64,000 nucleotides of DNA from Phallusia mammillata. Its lineage: Eukaryota > Chordata > Ascidiacea > Phlebobranchia > Ascidiidae. The stretch covers positions 1-64,000 of the forward strand of contig QLIY01000588.1 of the NCBI GenBank assembly GCA_003260075.1. The letters run 5' to 3'. The stretch's first letter is position 1. Every line of letters starts with the position of its first letter. Positions 21,656 to 34,981 of the stretch are shown here, one piece after another. Both the position numbers and the translations under genes were made by a program. Below the pieces are notes generated by a model that was not told where the DNA came from, did not search any database, and was given only the letters and a program-made list of their open reading frames with translations.

Positions 21656-24600
21656 GCTCAATGTAGGACGCCAGATCAAACAGCTTGGCGGCTCTCAAAC
21701 CGCCAGCAAGCATTTCGATCGTTGCCTTTTGTCCGTTGCATCTAAGCCACAGTCGAAGCATGAACGATCTCTGCTGCGTGTGGTCGTTGGGAAAACGTTG
21801 TTTGATCGAATCGACGATTTTCTGCGCCGCCCGCAACTCGGCACGCACGACCGTTGGCGCCGATTTGCCGGCCGACGTGGACGACGCCGACGATGTGGAC
21901 GAGGAATCGTCGCTGTCGGTGCTGAGGTCTTTATGTTGTGCAACAGTTTTTGTTTTGCGGGTCTTGATATCGGGAAGTGTGTGAACGATTTGATCGGGCC
22001 ACTTTAGCTGGTAGCAGAGCGTGCTCCAATGCACGTCGTTTTCCTCTAAACCATCTTCAATGTACGTAAAGGCTTCACGGATATCTGAAAGTACAAATCA
22101 ATTCATTATTTTCAAGTTGATGTTGCGTTGAAAGTTAACTTATAAGTCTGTCAACGTGGCCCGTCTATAGTGTCAGAACTGCTTGAATCAGTTACAAAGT
22201 AAAGTCGTTTGGAACAAGTTATTTTTGGCATTTAACAAAAACAACTTACTATCAAGCTTCGACTTTAGGATAAAAGTTTTTTCTCTGACTGCTGGTAGAG
22301 GAATACGCAACTGCACAGATTGCAATCTTGTGCGGAGAATCTCGGGATCGGATTTTTCCAAGTATCTGCATTACATGAATTCAAATGTTAGTTTGTTTGT
22401 AAAATACAAAGTTACCTCGGATTGTACCTTAAAGCTAGCTTGAAGTAAAATCGCCCTCAAAACAATTGTGCGACAAGTTATTTGTGCAAAAGTTTTTGTT
22501 TTAAATTTTTTGTCATTTTGCCTTTTAACCTATATTTATTTCTGCTAGCTGTATGAATTAGATTACACGGTAAATGAGCATTAATGCTTTGCTTAAATTG
22601 CGTTCGAAAGTTGGACATAGAGTTGTACCTTCTGTTCCAAGCAGCTCGACTGTTGTAGAATTGTTCCATTTTCGACTGGAGGGAGCCGGCGTATTCTTCA
22701 CTGATTCTGATCTTTTCTTGCATCGCATCTTGGTCCGCTCGCTGGGATCGAACCCGCGACTCCATGAAGTCGTAGCTAAGAAAAAAGTGACGTTCTTAAC
22801 TTTTCGTTTTCTGCACGTACGTGTTTGTAATATTTGTAAGCAAAAAATGTTTAATGAGAAAATTTTATGTCAGCCATCAAACAAACAAATACAGCAAGAC
22901 CGAGTAACGACGTTTACTTAAGACGAGCAAGATTTTTTTCATTTTCTCCACTATCGAAATATTTTTAGGTAGAACAAAAATGGGTGTACCACAAGGGATT
23001 ATTGTAGGCCCTTTTTTATTTTCAAAATCTTACATTTACTCGTTCTAAAAAAATCAGTCATTATTTAAAGTTTTTAAACACATACTTTCGTTCACGCTGT
23101 TCAATTTTGGTTCCCAGCATAATGATCCGTTTACGCAAAGCCCGGTGTCGCGCCCTCAAGTGGTCAATGTTGTCGCTTGTTGTTCGTAGTTTGATTTCCA
23201 ACGTTCGTCGCTGATCTTGAGAGCGATCTAAGTCCTGAAAATTAAGATTCGTAAATTTGGATTATTTATTAAATTCTCGTGTTTCAAAGGGCGCCTATTC
23301 ACTAAGTGTTGTCACAACAATTAATCTTTACACTCTGCACAAGTTGTATTCAGCAAAAAGTGTATTTTAAAATTACAGCCAGTGTTTTTTAAGGTGTTTT
23401 GGGTTCGTTAACACTTAGTACGGATTCGCATAAGTTACTTGATAAAAGTATGGGAGTTTAGTTGCTGTTTGTTAGTTTAAAACATTAGTTCATGCATACG
23501 TTTTACAGAACTTTAAAAACGTGTTGGAGTATTTTTTTTCAGGCTCGCTCTTTTGTAGTATGAGATACAAGTTGATCATTGCAACGAAATCTGAATGTTT
23601 GGTTGTTGATCGCTGTGGGGTAAATGAAGCANAATACACTTCGTGACTAAATATTGGCAGTGTTAAAAGTTGCATGACTGAACTGCTTTTGTGGCTGCGT
23701 TTGATAACACACATCATTCCCTACCTCTCTCAGCATATCGATATCGTGTCCAAGCGTCTCCAAGCGGGTAGAATTTGTGTGGACTTCCGCATTCATATGT
23801 TCCCATTCGCCCAGAAGTTGCCTGTGCGATTGTCGAGCCTTAAAAAGAAAAATATGTTATCACTGAAAAACGCAAACAAAGGCTTGTTTGGTTGATAGTA
23901 TGGTTATACGATATATGCCTATCAAAATTGTATGCAATCACTAAGCCATATGGAATAGCTGCGCAACAATAAATCGTTATGAAGCGCAACAATATGGGAC
24001 GCACGGTTGGTTAAAGCGCTGGAGCTACCGAGTATTATAAAGCGTTATTTGACGGGATCTCACAAATGAGTAAGTTAAGCGCACCGTGAGTAAAGGACAA
24101 TTCAACAATAAATACCACTCACCTCTTGCCAGAGTCGTTCAGTTTTCACGTAACGCCTGTGAGCTCGGTTTAAAGCCGACTTTGCGTTCTGTGTGTAGAG
24201 AATATCCCGTTTTAACCAGAAACTCGACTTCTGCAACACTTCACCGAACTTGCATAAAACGTCCGGTAGGAGGCGCAAGACAGGAAATCGCTCGCAATCG
24301 ACAACTTCGTCTGCAATCTAAACAAAACATTTTTTAAAAGGTGTTTTCTTTCAATGTAAATATATATTCGAATTAGAATCGATTTCCTAGGCTTTTGCAT
24401 GGAAAAAAAGCCTAAAAAATATAGCCGAAAAAAGTCAACACTTGACAGCAGACTATATCTCGGGCAGGCAAGCTATGTTGACTGTATTGTGTCCATCTTA
24501 TCATGCTTAATCTCTTAATGTCATGCAGTGTATAAAACAGTGGCCACGAAACCTTTATATGGCGAATAATGCTTTAAACGTTCGATGCGACCTGTGGAAA

Positions 24601-27527
24601 CTTCTCACCTTCTTCGACAATCCAGAATCGGAAAACAGCTCCGCACTAACGCCGTCTTGTGGCGGCCACAGAAGTTCTCGAATTCTGTTCATGGTTTGAA
24701 CAATCACCATCTCGCTTTGGTGGAGATCTCCCGTCTTACTGCGAACGATATTCTCCTCTGTGTTCTCTTTTGAACGTTCGCCGTCGCGCTGCTGCAGTTT
24801 TCCACTGAAAGAAGATATTCTCTTTTGAAACGAAGATTTCGTTTATTTTTTTTTAAATATCTTATTAGCCGGTTGTTAAGGCTTTTAATGAGATATCCAA
24901 TTTGTACCAGATTGATAAAATACAACAAAAATTAATTGTTAAACGAAACCAAGTTTATGTTTGTTTACCTGCCACGTTGGAGTTTGCAAAAGGTCTGAAG
25001 CGGTACCAACACTCGCTGCGTGAAAGTTGAAAACGTCACTTGCAATGTCCGAATATGGCGATCCACCTCATCAATGTAGCGACGTAATGCGTCGTGACGT
25101 TCGCTTATTTCGACATGGTCGCGTCCTGGCGGCGTATTCCGACGCTTGGGTGACGTCAGGTGGGTACTGCCACGTGACACGGAAGGAGACAGTGACGTGT
25201 TCAGTATGGGTGGGTAGCGAAGAGTTAAAGGAAAAGATGAACGCTGCTTTGGGATGTTTACATGGGCGGTGCGAACCACTGGGGGTAGCGTGCACACCCC
25301 CGAATGCGCGGGATTTCGTGTGATAACATCATCTTTGACGTCAGGATTCAAACGTGATATCGACTCGTTGATCGGACTTCCAGTAATGGTTGCGCGCACC
25401 ACTGATTCGTGGAGGGAAAGCATAAGACGGAGGGAATCGAGACTGCAGGCTGAATGCTGCCGCACGGTGTCGCTGATGGGTCGACATACCTGAGCGGCGA
25501 GCTTTTTTAATCCAGCAACGTCACATGTCGAGTCTTCGATCTGCGCAAGAGTAAAAACTTTAAAAGCTCGTTTGTTAGTTTCAAGTTTTAGTAAATCCAT
25601 TTTGACCATGTTTCGTAACGGCCATTTTCTTCGCCGTGGCAAAACGATACGTCTGGTATTGATTTTTTGAATGCATTATTTAAAAAGGCAAATTCTGACG
25701 GTTGTATAGTTACGCCTAGCTATCGAGTTTGTTGTCACCTAAGAAAAAAATAGTATACTTGAAAATTTTTGTTACGGATAATCAAACTAAAGACCGTTTG
25801 CATTAGCATTTATTTTAAACTACAACTTGTAATAGCGGACTTAAGACAAAAATCTTATCGATTTACCAAAACAAAACCATCATATTAAAGTGGCATTTCA
25901 AATTTGGTTGTTAGTTTAGTAAAATTAAGTTGGCGATTTTTTCGAGCAAAACATTTCATGCAAAAACGTCCACTGCGGTGTCGCGATTTTGGTAAAGGTG
26001 TTTTTCCTTTTCAAGTCCACCAAAGCATATCTATTAACATAAAATCAAAAGTTCCCATCCCATATTAACCCACAGCACACCTTTTTCACACAACACCTTA
26101 CATCCTAAACCCAGGTCGTTGTTCACGTATTCTTCAACACTATTTAAATCACGGCGCACAACTACAACAAGCCTAAAACTTAAACTTTCTCGCGCATTCA
26201 GATCGCATAGACCGGATCGAGGCCTTTCTTTATCATATGCACGGCGATGAATGGAAAAGCAACAGATGGCGTAACTCCAGCCATTGAAAGGCGGGTTTCG
26301 GCCGCGCCTACTGGGAGTAAGACTCGCTATTGTGCCAGAGGTACGGCCCGTTTCCTTTGCGGCTTCAGTTTAATTCGTAACGTAAAGATCCCATGGGTAT
26401 ATGTATATGTGTGTGCGGACGTTACCGTGGCAACTGTACAGCGGAAAATGAGTGTGGCAAACTCACACGGGACTTGCTTTTATCGATTAGGGACATTTTG
26501 CTATATTGCAATCAACAAAACACATGGTAACGTATGCAACAGTTCTGCGCTTGTTTAAAAACATACATTCCGTAAAATTGTTGCGCTTTTCAGAATATCC
26601 AACAATGCTATAAACGTAATAGCGATGGCAATATTTTGTACAAAAACATAGATTATAACGAAAATAATTTAGTAACTAATGCAAACCTGTGTTAAAGCGT
26701 GTGACACAGGTGAAAAGTAGTTTATATTTCAACGTAAAGAAAACCTGCTTTTACATTTTCAACTAATAACATATTGCCTCATATTCCCGTAATTGATGCA
26801 GTTTACATTTTATGTCGTTAATTCCTGCTGTAACGAGTGTTGTGTGATTCCAAACGGCTGTTACGCGCAAATATTTGCAGCCGGTTTGCGATAGTAGAAT
26901 ATATATAAAGCCTTAATTGCTTGGCACACACTGATAAATGCAAACCGTGGCAAAGTGCACGCGGCACCCACATCACTTTGGAGAAAACAACTTTTATAAA
27001 TACCGTCATTAGCTAATCGACAGGCAATCAGCCTAATTTGGTTGGTGTATGAATTTTTTTGTAGGACAACCTCGCTTTTACGCTTTCCCTCGTATATATA
27101 CAATATATTGTGGGCGATAATTTGTGTCCACGCGTCTTAGCGATTTGATCAAACATGTTTTAGGTCAAAAGCTCTGAAGGTAAACGGCTCTTGCGAAATT
27201 AAAAAATAAATGCGATAATGATATACAACGGGACACAACTACCCAAATAATAGTGACATTTTACGGCAATATTGTATCCATACAATTTTTTTCGCAACAC
27301 ATAAATATAACTAATCCTGATCATGGAAAGCTAAAGTGTGTGTGCAGAAACTTGTGGCTTTATTATTTGCAGTATTTTATTTACATTTAAAGAAAAACAA
27401 ATACCTCTTTGTGTTGTTGCTTGATCGATTTGAGCGTACTTTCGATCGACTTGTGAATTTCGTCCAGTGAAAGATGCCCGCCACGTATATCCATGGCTTT
27501 CAGCTTGCTATAATCGGCCGGACGCAT
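21642..27527 (-). CDS. Coiled-coil protein with C-terminal Death domain (nine exons)
   Basis: Exons on the minus strand: 27405-27527, 24969-25540, 24609-24804, 24123-24317, 23725-23838, 23086-23234, 22629-22775, 22250-22365, 21642-22084. All have GT/AG borders and the phases agree, giving 684 residues. The start is MRPADYSKLK; a second in-frame ATG follows ten codons later. Exon 2 encodes a Pro/Ser/Arg-rich linker. Exons 4-8 encode charged, heptad-like helices (SLQSKMEQFYNSRAAW) consistent with coiled coil. Exon 9 is a Death-fold domain: HWSTLCYQLKWPDQIVHTL, then a Ser-rich insert (about residues 575-605), then FMLRLWLRCNGQKATIEML and DLASYIERL. Death domains assemble signalling complexes by homotypic contact in the cytosol. 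The partner and orthologue were not recognised. Exon GC content is higher than in the introns. Confidence 0.85.
23405..23631 (+). repeat. Dispersed repeat, copy 3, truncated at a single-n join
   Basis: It lies in the intron between exons 5 and 6 of the Death-domain gene. It matches 21,405-21,630 closely and stops exactly at the lone n at 23,632. It may be a true intronic copy or a misplaced contig end. Confidence 0.7.
25541..27404 (-). other. First intron of the Death-domain gene
   Basis: This 1,864-base intron is much longer than the other introns of the gene (about 160-490 bases). No second gene was supported inside it. Short frames on both strands lack coding character. Confidence 0.6.
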
Positions 27528-28101
27528 TCAGAGCATTGTCCGTGTGTTTTCGGTAAAATTGTTTCACTTTATTTTTTACATTTTACTAGCAATCTATAAA
27601 ACATCAAATTCATAAAATCAGATCCTAAAAGTATCAGATAAACCTGACCTCACACATAAAATGCAAAAACGGCTATTTCACATTAAATCTGTAGCACCTA
27701 CATACGATATTCTAAGGTTTACTGTAGTGCAATATAGTTTTTGCTCCAATTCAATAGATTCAACTTGCCTCACTTAAGGACCGAGACCATACGCGGTGTT
27801 ACGCGAAACTTTAATACGATTTGGGGCAGCATGTATACTCCCGTATATCAGTCTTTTATCGAGTAAACCACAAAACTCACAATAAATGTTGTGTTTTAGG
27901 AGCTGACGGATAACACTGTTTCACCTCCTAGCTTCTACCCTCAAGACCGCGCTATCCGATTTGCTTTTCCCCTCCCCTGTAAATCGTTCAACTAAATCCC
28001 GGTGCAGCGCAGTTTAGAAGTGACGGCGTCGGTAAAAACTCGACGGGCGACCACCGCGAGGAACTTCTAAACCGAAACCGATCTGTCGCACCGACTCGAT
28101 T
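27528..28101. other. Spacer between two same-strand genes, with an inverted repeat
   Basis: This 574-base region separates the stop of the 501-residue gene from the start of the Death-domain gene. A 10-bp inverted repeat (gtttagaagt at 28012-28021, acttctaaac at 28063-28072) encloses a GC-rich 41-base loop. Either gene's UTR or a structured RNA could account for it. Confidence 0.45.
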
Positions 28102-31100
28102 CTATTCACGCAAAAAAATAATGTCGGTGTTCGGCACACGACTGAGCAGTCGGTAGGAAGACACGTCATTAATCACCTTGCAATGCATGTAGCCGCTGGT
28201 GATGTAGTTAAGTGCCCAAATCAGCGGATATTTTAAATTTTTGTTACTACTGTTTGCATTCAGCGACAAAACAATTATTTTGTTAGGCAGCAAAATTCCT
28301 TCGTCAAAAAATTCTCTTTCTCGATAAATAGATTTTATTGCAATGATCAATAAAAAAAAACATCAACAAAATATAGTTACAAAAAATGATCTCCTGACTT
28401 AAAGGGCAGGACCTTTTTTATCTAACACACCGGTCGGTTTTTGTAACTAAATATTTTTTTAGGCCACATTGTTCTGCAAATGATGCAAGTACCTGCATAC
28501 CACATTCAACAAGGCTTCGCCGAATAGGCTACCTGTTCAACCTAGGTCCATAATAGTTGTTTTCTAGCGAAGGTCTTTGTACTTGCGGGCTTAACAAGCA
28601 GTGAAGTTTTTGCACCTCATAGCGTATCGGGACTAAGAAACACAAGGGGATTTTCTTCAAAGCTTTCCATTCATCGCTAACAAATTGGCGCAACCGAAAT
28701 AGTGCGTGACTGCCTTTCAACGTCAAGATTCCAGTGGGAACCGTCGAAAGGTTTAAACCCAACCATAATGTTTTGTTGTAGGATGCCACACCCCCGCTTT
28801 TACCAACAGATCGTCAAGAAACTGACATAGATTGCGCGTTGCAAGGTAGGGCAACGTTCCTGATAGTTCTGGACTTAAACATTGGTATTTTTTTAATCAG
28901 CTAAGCGACGATGGGCTTTTTTGTTTTGCGTTTTCAATGGTGCAATAAAATCTGCACCAAAAAAAATCCAGCACAAGAAAACTGAATTTCACCTAAGATT
29001 AGAAAGCGTACATTGAAAACTGGTAAAAAACAAGTTCTAAATTTGACTTCTAAAGGTTGTATTAAACCTGAAAGCAGGATCAATATTTCTCCACACACAA
29101 GGCACCGGATATAAAGGGCGAGCACCCAATGGAACTCCTTCCTTTTCGACTATTTGCGGCTGATCCAGGTTCAGTCCCTTACGTACCACCCCTGAAAATC
29201 GCACGCAACGCCCATCACGCTCCACTCGTTTACATGTCACGTGACTCACTAGGTTTTCTCACAAGTCTCTTTGCCCCTGTAAGTTGGTAATTTCATCGTG
29301 GCGTGGTCAGGTTCCGTTGTTTTTGTTAACTCCTGCTTTACTACGGTAGATTTCAGCAAAGGAATTTCTAGGTCAATATCATTGTACACAAACAAAAATT
29401 CTAACTGTTTTAACGTATTGCCAGAGCTTGTAAATGTTGTAATGGGAAAACTATGCAGTCCTGCGCAAGGCAGTGACTTTGCGAACAAAACATTTATGTC
29501 TAATTTTGTACACAAGTTTATCAAAGAAAGAAACTCATTTGTATCCCTGTCGCTAAGTTTCAGTAAATCAGCATCGACAAGTCCTTTTCTACTTTTTGTC
29601 TAAACCAGTAATCTGATTTCACGTCAGAAACAACTGGACAACAAATTTTCTGCGTATTGTCAGTTAAATATTCAACTTTCCTGCTTTCCAAGCCAAACCA
29701 AAACCATTTAACTTCACTTAAGTGGCCAGTATACAGGTTTCGGCCCGCAAAGAAATACAGTCACCCTGTATATATGCAGTCCTGGCCAGCGAGGCGTAAG
29801 ATTCAGCAAAGCGGCACATGAGATGTTTGACTGGGTGCGCGATGTCTTCTACGCACCACATCAAACCCTTACCACGGGCGCGTGCCACCGGATAAATGCT
29901 TATTTCCCACATTAAAACTGCAGGGGCGCGGTCTGATTGCCCTGCGAACTTGGGAACGGGCCATAATTGGATTCAGTCATGTTGGATATGCTAAGTTATG
30001 TAAGCCTATAAAATTCGGGTGTAAAACTTTAACGAAACCCGGCTATAAAATTTTGGCTGCCTTCAAATTATTGGTGAGTCATGGCAATGCGATTCTGTCG
30101 TGCATAAAGGGTTAGTAGACTGGGTTTTAGAAGCTTGCACACTTAAGCAGATTTTTTGCCGAAAAGTAAACAGGAAAATGCAAAGATGTCGTGTCGCCTG
30201 AGGGCAAAAACGAACGAAGCACGAAATCGACAACGAGCTATAATGACTCGGGGGAGGAAGAATTGCGACAAAACGGGTCATCAAAAGCTAGGGAAAAACA
30301 CTGACATTATGGCTGACAGAGAAACATAAGCTTTTATACCTGTTGGTAAAATGCAGGGAGCTTATCAATACAGCAAAAGTCTGGTAAAACATACTCACAC
30401 GCTGACCTTTTACAATCTCAAATCATAATGAATTCCTCTTTCTAATGAAAGCTTTGAAACCGAAATTACGTAGACAACCTGGTCTTTTTTGAAGAGCAGG
30501 ATTGATAACATAGTTGAAAGAACGATTTAGAACAGTAGCTAATGGTGACAGGATATTTGTCTCCTTCTATTTATGGGCAATGTTAACACCCTAATTATCA
30601 AATCATCTAACACAATCGTTAAAAACGTAAAGTATGTCCCTACCCTTTAATAAAAACTATCATGAGCCATTAAATGGTTTGTCACTTTGTCAAGTCGGTG
30701 CAACTAAAGGGAAACGTTTGACCCACATAAATGTAGGCGAAACGACACCGTTTTTTAACGCCTTGTTTTGCAGAACACTGACGCCAATTATGAAAGCATA
30801 CTACAAATTTCTTCATGGCCTGTATATATGTTTCAGATGCTTCGAATAAACGTAAAAGTTTCAGTACCATTGCCTATATACAAACGTTACACAATATAAG
30901 GTAGTACCATGCAACCGTAACGCAAAGACGGTCTGGGTTTTCTCATTCTGGCGTGAGCAATGTCTGTGAAGTACGTAAGTGATAACCCTATCTACGCACC
31001 AGTTGTGCAGTGGGAGCCTGGTGAGCTTACTCAATAGTGAGTTTCCCTTGTTAAGCTGGACGTATCAGTTGAACTGCTAAGGGCATGACTAAAATTATTA

Positions 31101-33687
31101 TTACTCTTTGCAACATCATTTTACCTCTTGCTCCGCTTTTGACATGAAGCAAATAAACATTGACCACTTCAAACGCCTTTGACTTTCGTTTTATTTCAAG
31201 CGTGTCTGCGGATCCACGAAACCTTTTTAAAGTATTTTTTCCAGTAAAATACCACATTTTACGTTTCAAATGCTTTGTCTATTTTATTAACACTCTTATT
31301 GCTACATATCCTGGCATCATTGTTTACAAACCGATCTGTGCTATCAATTAGATTCCTCATACTGAAGCCTCAGAATACCTGCTCGAACACCTTCGCAAGG
31401 TTCGACTGTTCTGAGGGAAAAACAACGCGTTTTTCGAACGATGCTGTCATGCTTGAACCGACACAACCTTGCGTTTTTCCCTCCAGCTAGCACGCTCACG
31501 TTAACCACGAGAAATCTGTCACTTGGGCCCGATCACAAATACTTTCTATATTTTATTATACACAGAGGGTGAATAATTTTAATATACGCCAGCGTATTAT
31601 GAAAAGCATTTTAGATTAATGAGAAACTGGAATGACTTGGCAAAACAGATAGGTATTCACTGGCGTTGAATAAAAATTATAAGTTAGATGTTCTTCGCGA
31701 TTCTTAAACCTGGGCATGCAATTCAATGCGTTTGACGTATTGATTTGCTTTGCCGTGTGCAGACGAATATTGACCTTAGTATTCAGTTTCTATAGAAACT
31801 TTCAATCAACCTTGTTTAAATAGGAATCTCTCCCCATTTGTATGCAAGGACGCACAAAACTCCACTTCTTAACCAAATTTTCGTGGATTGCTTTGTAGAT
31901 TTCCAAAATCACCAGCATTTATTTTCGGGAGATTTCCTTTAAAGTCGTCAAAATCCCTAACTGCGTGGGCGAACTAAAACGCCATAAGCCTGACTCGGTA
32001 AAACAAAGAAAGTTTGAGGTATTTACCTTCAAGCCGCAAATCCACAGGCTTTGAAACAATTGGGCTTCGTCGGTATACTTGAATTGTTTCAAAATAAACA
32101 CAGTTTCGCTATTTCTCAAAGCCCGGCGTCAAACATAAGCTTCGGATTACAGCAAAATTGCTTTCCACATACTTTCCACTTTTAAAAACTGACAACAACA
32201 AAGGTGAAAGAGATTAGGGAAGCTACGTCTGAGGTATTTAGAAGCCAACATAGGCTATTGTCAAAAGCCAAAATTGTCTGCTTGTATTTTTATAACGCTG
32301 GTGGTTGTGTAAGAAAGTAATCTTGATGCGGTACATTCTAAGTGATCTCGCAAACTCATGACTTTATATATTATAAAAGATGGAGATAGCGTTCCAAGTT
32401 GAGTGTTCCAAGTTTGCAGAAAATTCATTAAACAATTTCATATCTTTAAACGTTTATATTGCGTACAATATCAATTCATTTAAAAGAAAACAGTTTTATT
32501 ATGTAAATGTTGTTGTCAACAATTAAAGCAAATGAATTTTTAGCAGACGGACAATTTACTACAAAGAACTGGCCAGCATGCAGCTGATCTATTTACAAGT
32601 TGCGAAAAATTCCGGTACCAGCAAATGCCAGGTGAAACATCGTTAAAATCTTTTGTTCAGCCTGAATCGAAAATCGACAAAGAGTGTAACGACCTCACTT
32701 GACAAGCTATAAATATCTCTATTTGCTCTTGCCGTAATAAACTGTATTGTACGCAGCGTTAATACCACGTATACCTCTATCTATTACCTCATCGAAAAGC
32801 TTAAACGTGTCGCAATAACCACAAATCAAGTCTGTTCAAAATCATCTGGAAAATTAAATTTAATCGCACGACATAATTTGCAATGCGTCATATATAACCT
32901 CAACATCTATTTTCGACAAATAATGCTTTCAGTAGCATAGCTCAAACAATAACCTCAAATTGAAAGAATTTTAACCTACTGTATAAGAAGTTTTTTTTAG
33001 GCGGAATGAAATATAGCGTACGGTATTTTGGCGCCTATGGCTTCTGTTCCTCGTTATAGGAAACAACTGCGTATATCCACGTTACACCAGAATAGAGATT
33101 TAATTTCCCTGGCGACTGACTTCCATTTGCTTCGATCGCGAAAAAGCCTTCGGGATTTCCTTAGCAAGCAAAATTAGATAAACTTCGATTTTTGCTTCCG
33201 ACGTTAATGTATGTATAGCCTTAGCAGATGTTGCGTTATGTATAGCCTTAGAAGACATTTAGTGGCAAAATAAAGACTTTGACTAAAAGCCCTCAGATAT
33301 TAGCCAAAAGCCCTCAGTAACGGTCATTTCAAAGTGTTACGCCACTACCATAAACGTTTCAGACATAAAAACACCTTGATTTTCGCAAAGAAATCACCTG
33401 AAACCAAATTTCCCATGACACACATTCCCCACCGCTGAAAAAGTCGATGACGTCAGCAAACCTCGTGATAGTGAAATTTCGAATGTTTCTTTGTCTGTTT
33501 TAAAACCAAGGGCTGTTTATAGTTTCCATTCCCCCAAATGGGGAATCTGTCATTTACACTTGAGTGGAGACGAGCGTTAAATGCGGAAAACTCTTTGTTA
33601 GTTTTGTTTGTTACGTGACTGTAAAATTTGACTTGTCTGACACCGCTTATTCCGGTCCTGGCGCACCAAAAAACTCAAATCGCTCAT
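28102..33687 (-). CDS. Unrecognised 501-residue protein, ten exons
   Basis: Proposed exons (minus): 33615-33687, 33081-33159, 32027-32108, 31125-31272, 30916-30963, 29765-29917, 29263-29583, 29068-29191, 28533-28796, 28102-28315. Every junction has GT/AG, every phase agrees, and the total is 502 codons with the stop. The start MSDLSFLVRQ follows a strong acceptor (tttcttcgatttacag), so a 5' exon or SL trans-splicing is possible. Readable segments include NPEGFFAIEANGSQ, FEVVNVYLLHVKSGAR, GKGLMWCVEDIAHPVKHL, NIDPAFSGGVASYNKTLW and NYITSGYMHCKVINDVSSYR before the stop. No signal peptide, membrane helix or family motif was recognised, so no function is given. The 28-30 kb half is the most secure; exons 3-5 rest on weaker splice sites. 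Confidence 0.6.
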
Positions 33688-34763
33688 CTGTAAATCGAAG
33701 AAAGGTCGGGCTAAAAACAACAGCACGTTTAAAACTAAATTGGGTTTCTTCTGAATAAAGAGACACGTGGTAACTAATTGTTTTGTGATGACGTGAATAA
33801 ATAACATTTTTTAGCATTTTTTATGCACGAACTCTCAAAAACTAAACCAGAAAGTTGTAGCTTTACGAGTTTATAATTGGATTCAAGACATGGAAATTTT
33901 TATGGTTCATCCAAGTAAAAAAATCAAGTTTTTCCTCTGGACATCACAATGCAGTGACTTTACAAGTTCTTTGTATGATTCTATAAACCGTGTGAGTTGG
34001 CTTGTTTATCTATTTTAGAATATTTCCACAAACGTCTCGTTGATACGTACATAACCTTAAACTGCTAATAAGATCGAAAAGGTATCTAATAGAAAACATT
34101 CAAAGCTCATTGCACAAATACCTTCGTGAACCAATGCAAACAGAAACCTCCTTCACCGTCAATCACTTTAAACTATAAGCAGTACAATCCTTCACATAAC
34201 TCCTGAATGCGTGTGTTACGGTCACCGGTTTTTCTGCTGCAAACACAATAGTCCATTAACCCAAGTCACCAGCTACTTTGATATATAGGGCGCAAAATTC
34301 AACAAATCCACCGTGGCCCTTCCTGTATCAACCCCTGGATTCTTGTAGGCATGGCAAATGGGCAGATCAGACGTTAGAGTGGCTGCAATTGAAAACAGAC
34401 CCCGGTTATTGACTCTGCGTTGGTGTTAAATATCAGACCGTAAAGCCCTGAGAGTGGAGTGCGTTGTTTGCGGGACATTTGCTGGCAGCACTTTAGAGTA
34501 CCTGTGCCGCGTGAAGTGTTTTATATGGCGACACAAATTTCCTGATATTAAAGTAAGGAAATGCTAGGAATCCGTTTTCGCGTCAATTACGCCAGGTCCG
34601 CTGTCATAACGGTTAAAGACTTCCCTAAATTAAAAATGTAGTATTCCTGTTGTTGTATACTATGCTATAACAAATTGTACATAAAATTGAGGCACACTCT
34701 GAATTTTAGTCAGCACATTCCAGTTCAGAAGTATCAGCCAAAATTGAAGCGACAAGCGTAAAA
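33688..34763. other. Intergenic sequence, nothing recognised
   Basis: No coding region, repeat or RNA gene could be supported. Confidence 0.4.
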
Positions 34764-34981
34764 GAGTTTCGGGAACCTCGTGGTTTCAGGAGGGTCGATC
34801 CCTTGTTTTGTAATCACGATTGGGTCCTTGTATGTTTGCGCACTCACATTCCACCCCATTTACCAGGGGGGGGGGTTTGAGTTTCGGGAACCTCGTGGTT
34901 TCAGGAGTGTCGATCCCTTGTTTTGTAATCACGATTGGGTCCTTGTATGTTTGCGTACTCACATTCCACCCCATTTACCAG
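34764..34981. repeat. Spacer-joined duplication
   Basis: A block of about 100 bases (gtttcgggaacctcgtgg to caccccatttaccag) reads twice, on either side of the G run 34866-34875, with three or four differences. The second copy continues into unique sequence. Confidence 0.85.

Noticed and set aside
21624..22007. Plus-strand and alternative minus-strand frames over the Death-domain exon
   Set aside because: They are shadows of the GC-rich coding exon. Only the chosen minus frame gives the Death fold and agrees in phase with eight upstream exons.
25027..25493. Plus-strand frames opposite exon 2 of the Death-domain gene
   Set aside because: They are shadows of a GC-rich exon and lack their own splice or start context.
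33037..33177. Plus-strand 46-codon frame starting MASVPRYRKQ
   Set aside because: It is antisense to exon 2 of the minus-strand gene, whose exon fits its neighbours in phase. The plus-strand frame has no supporting splice sites or downstream signal, though it could be tested.
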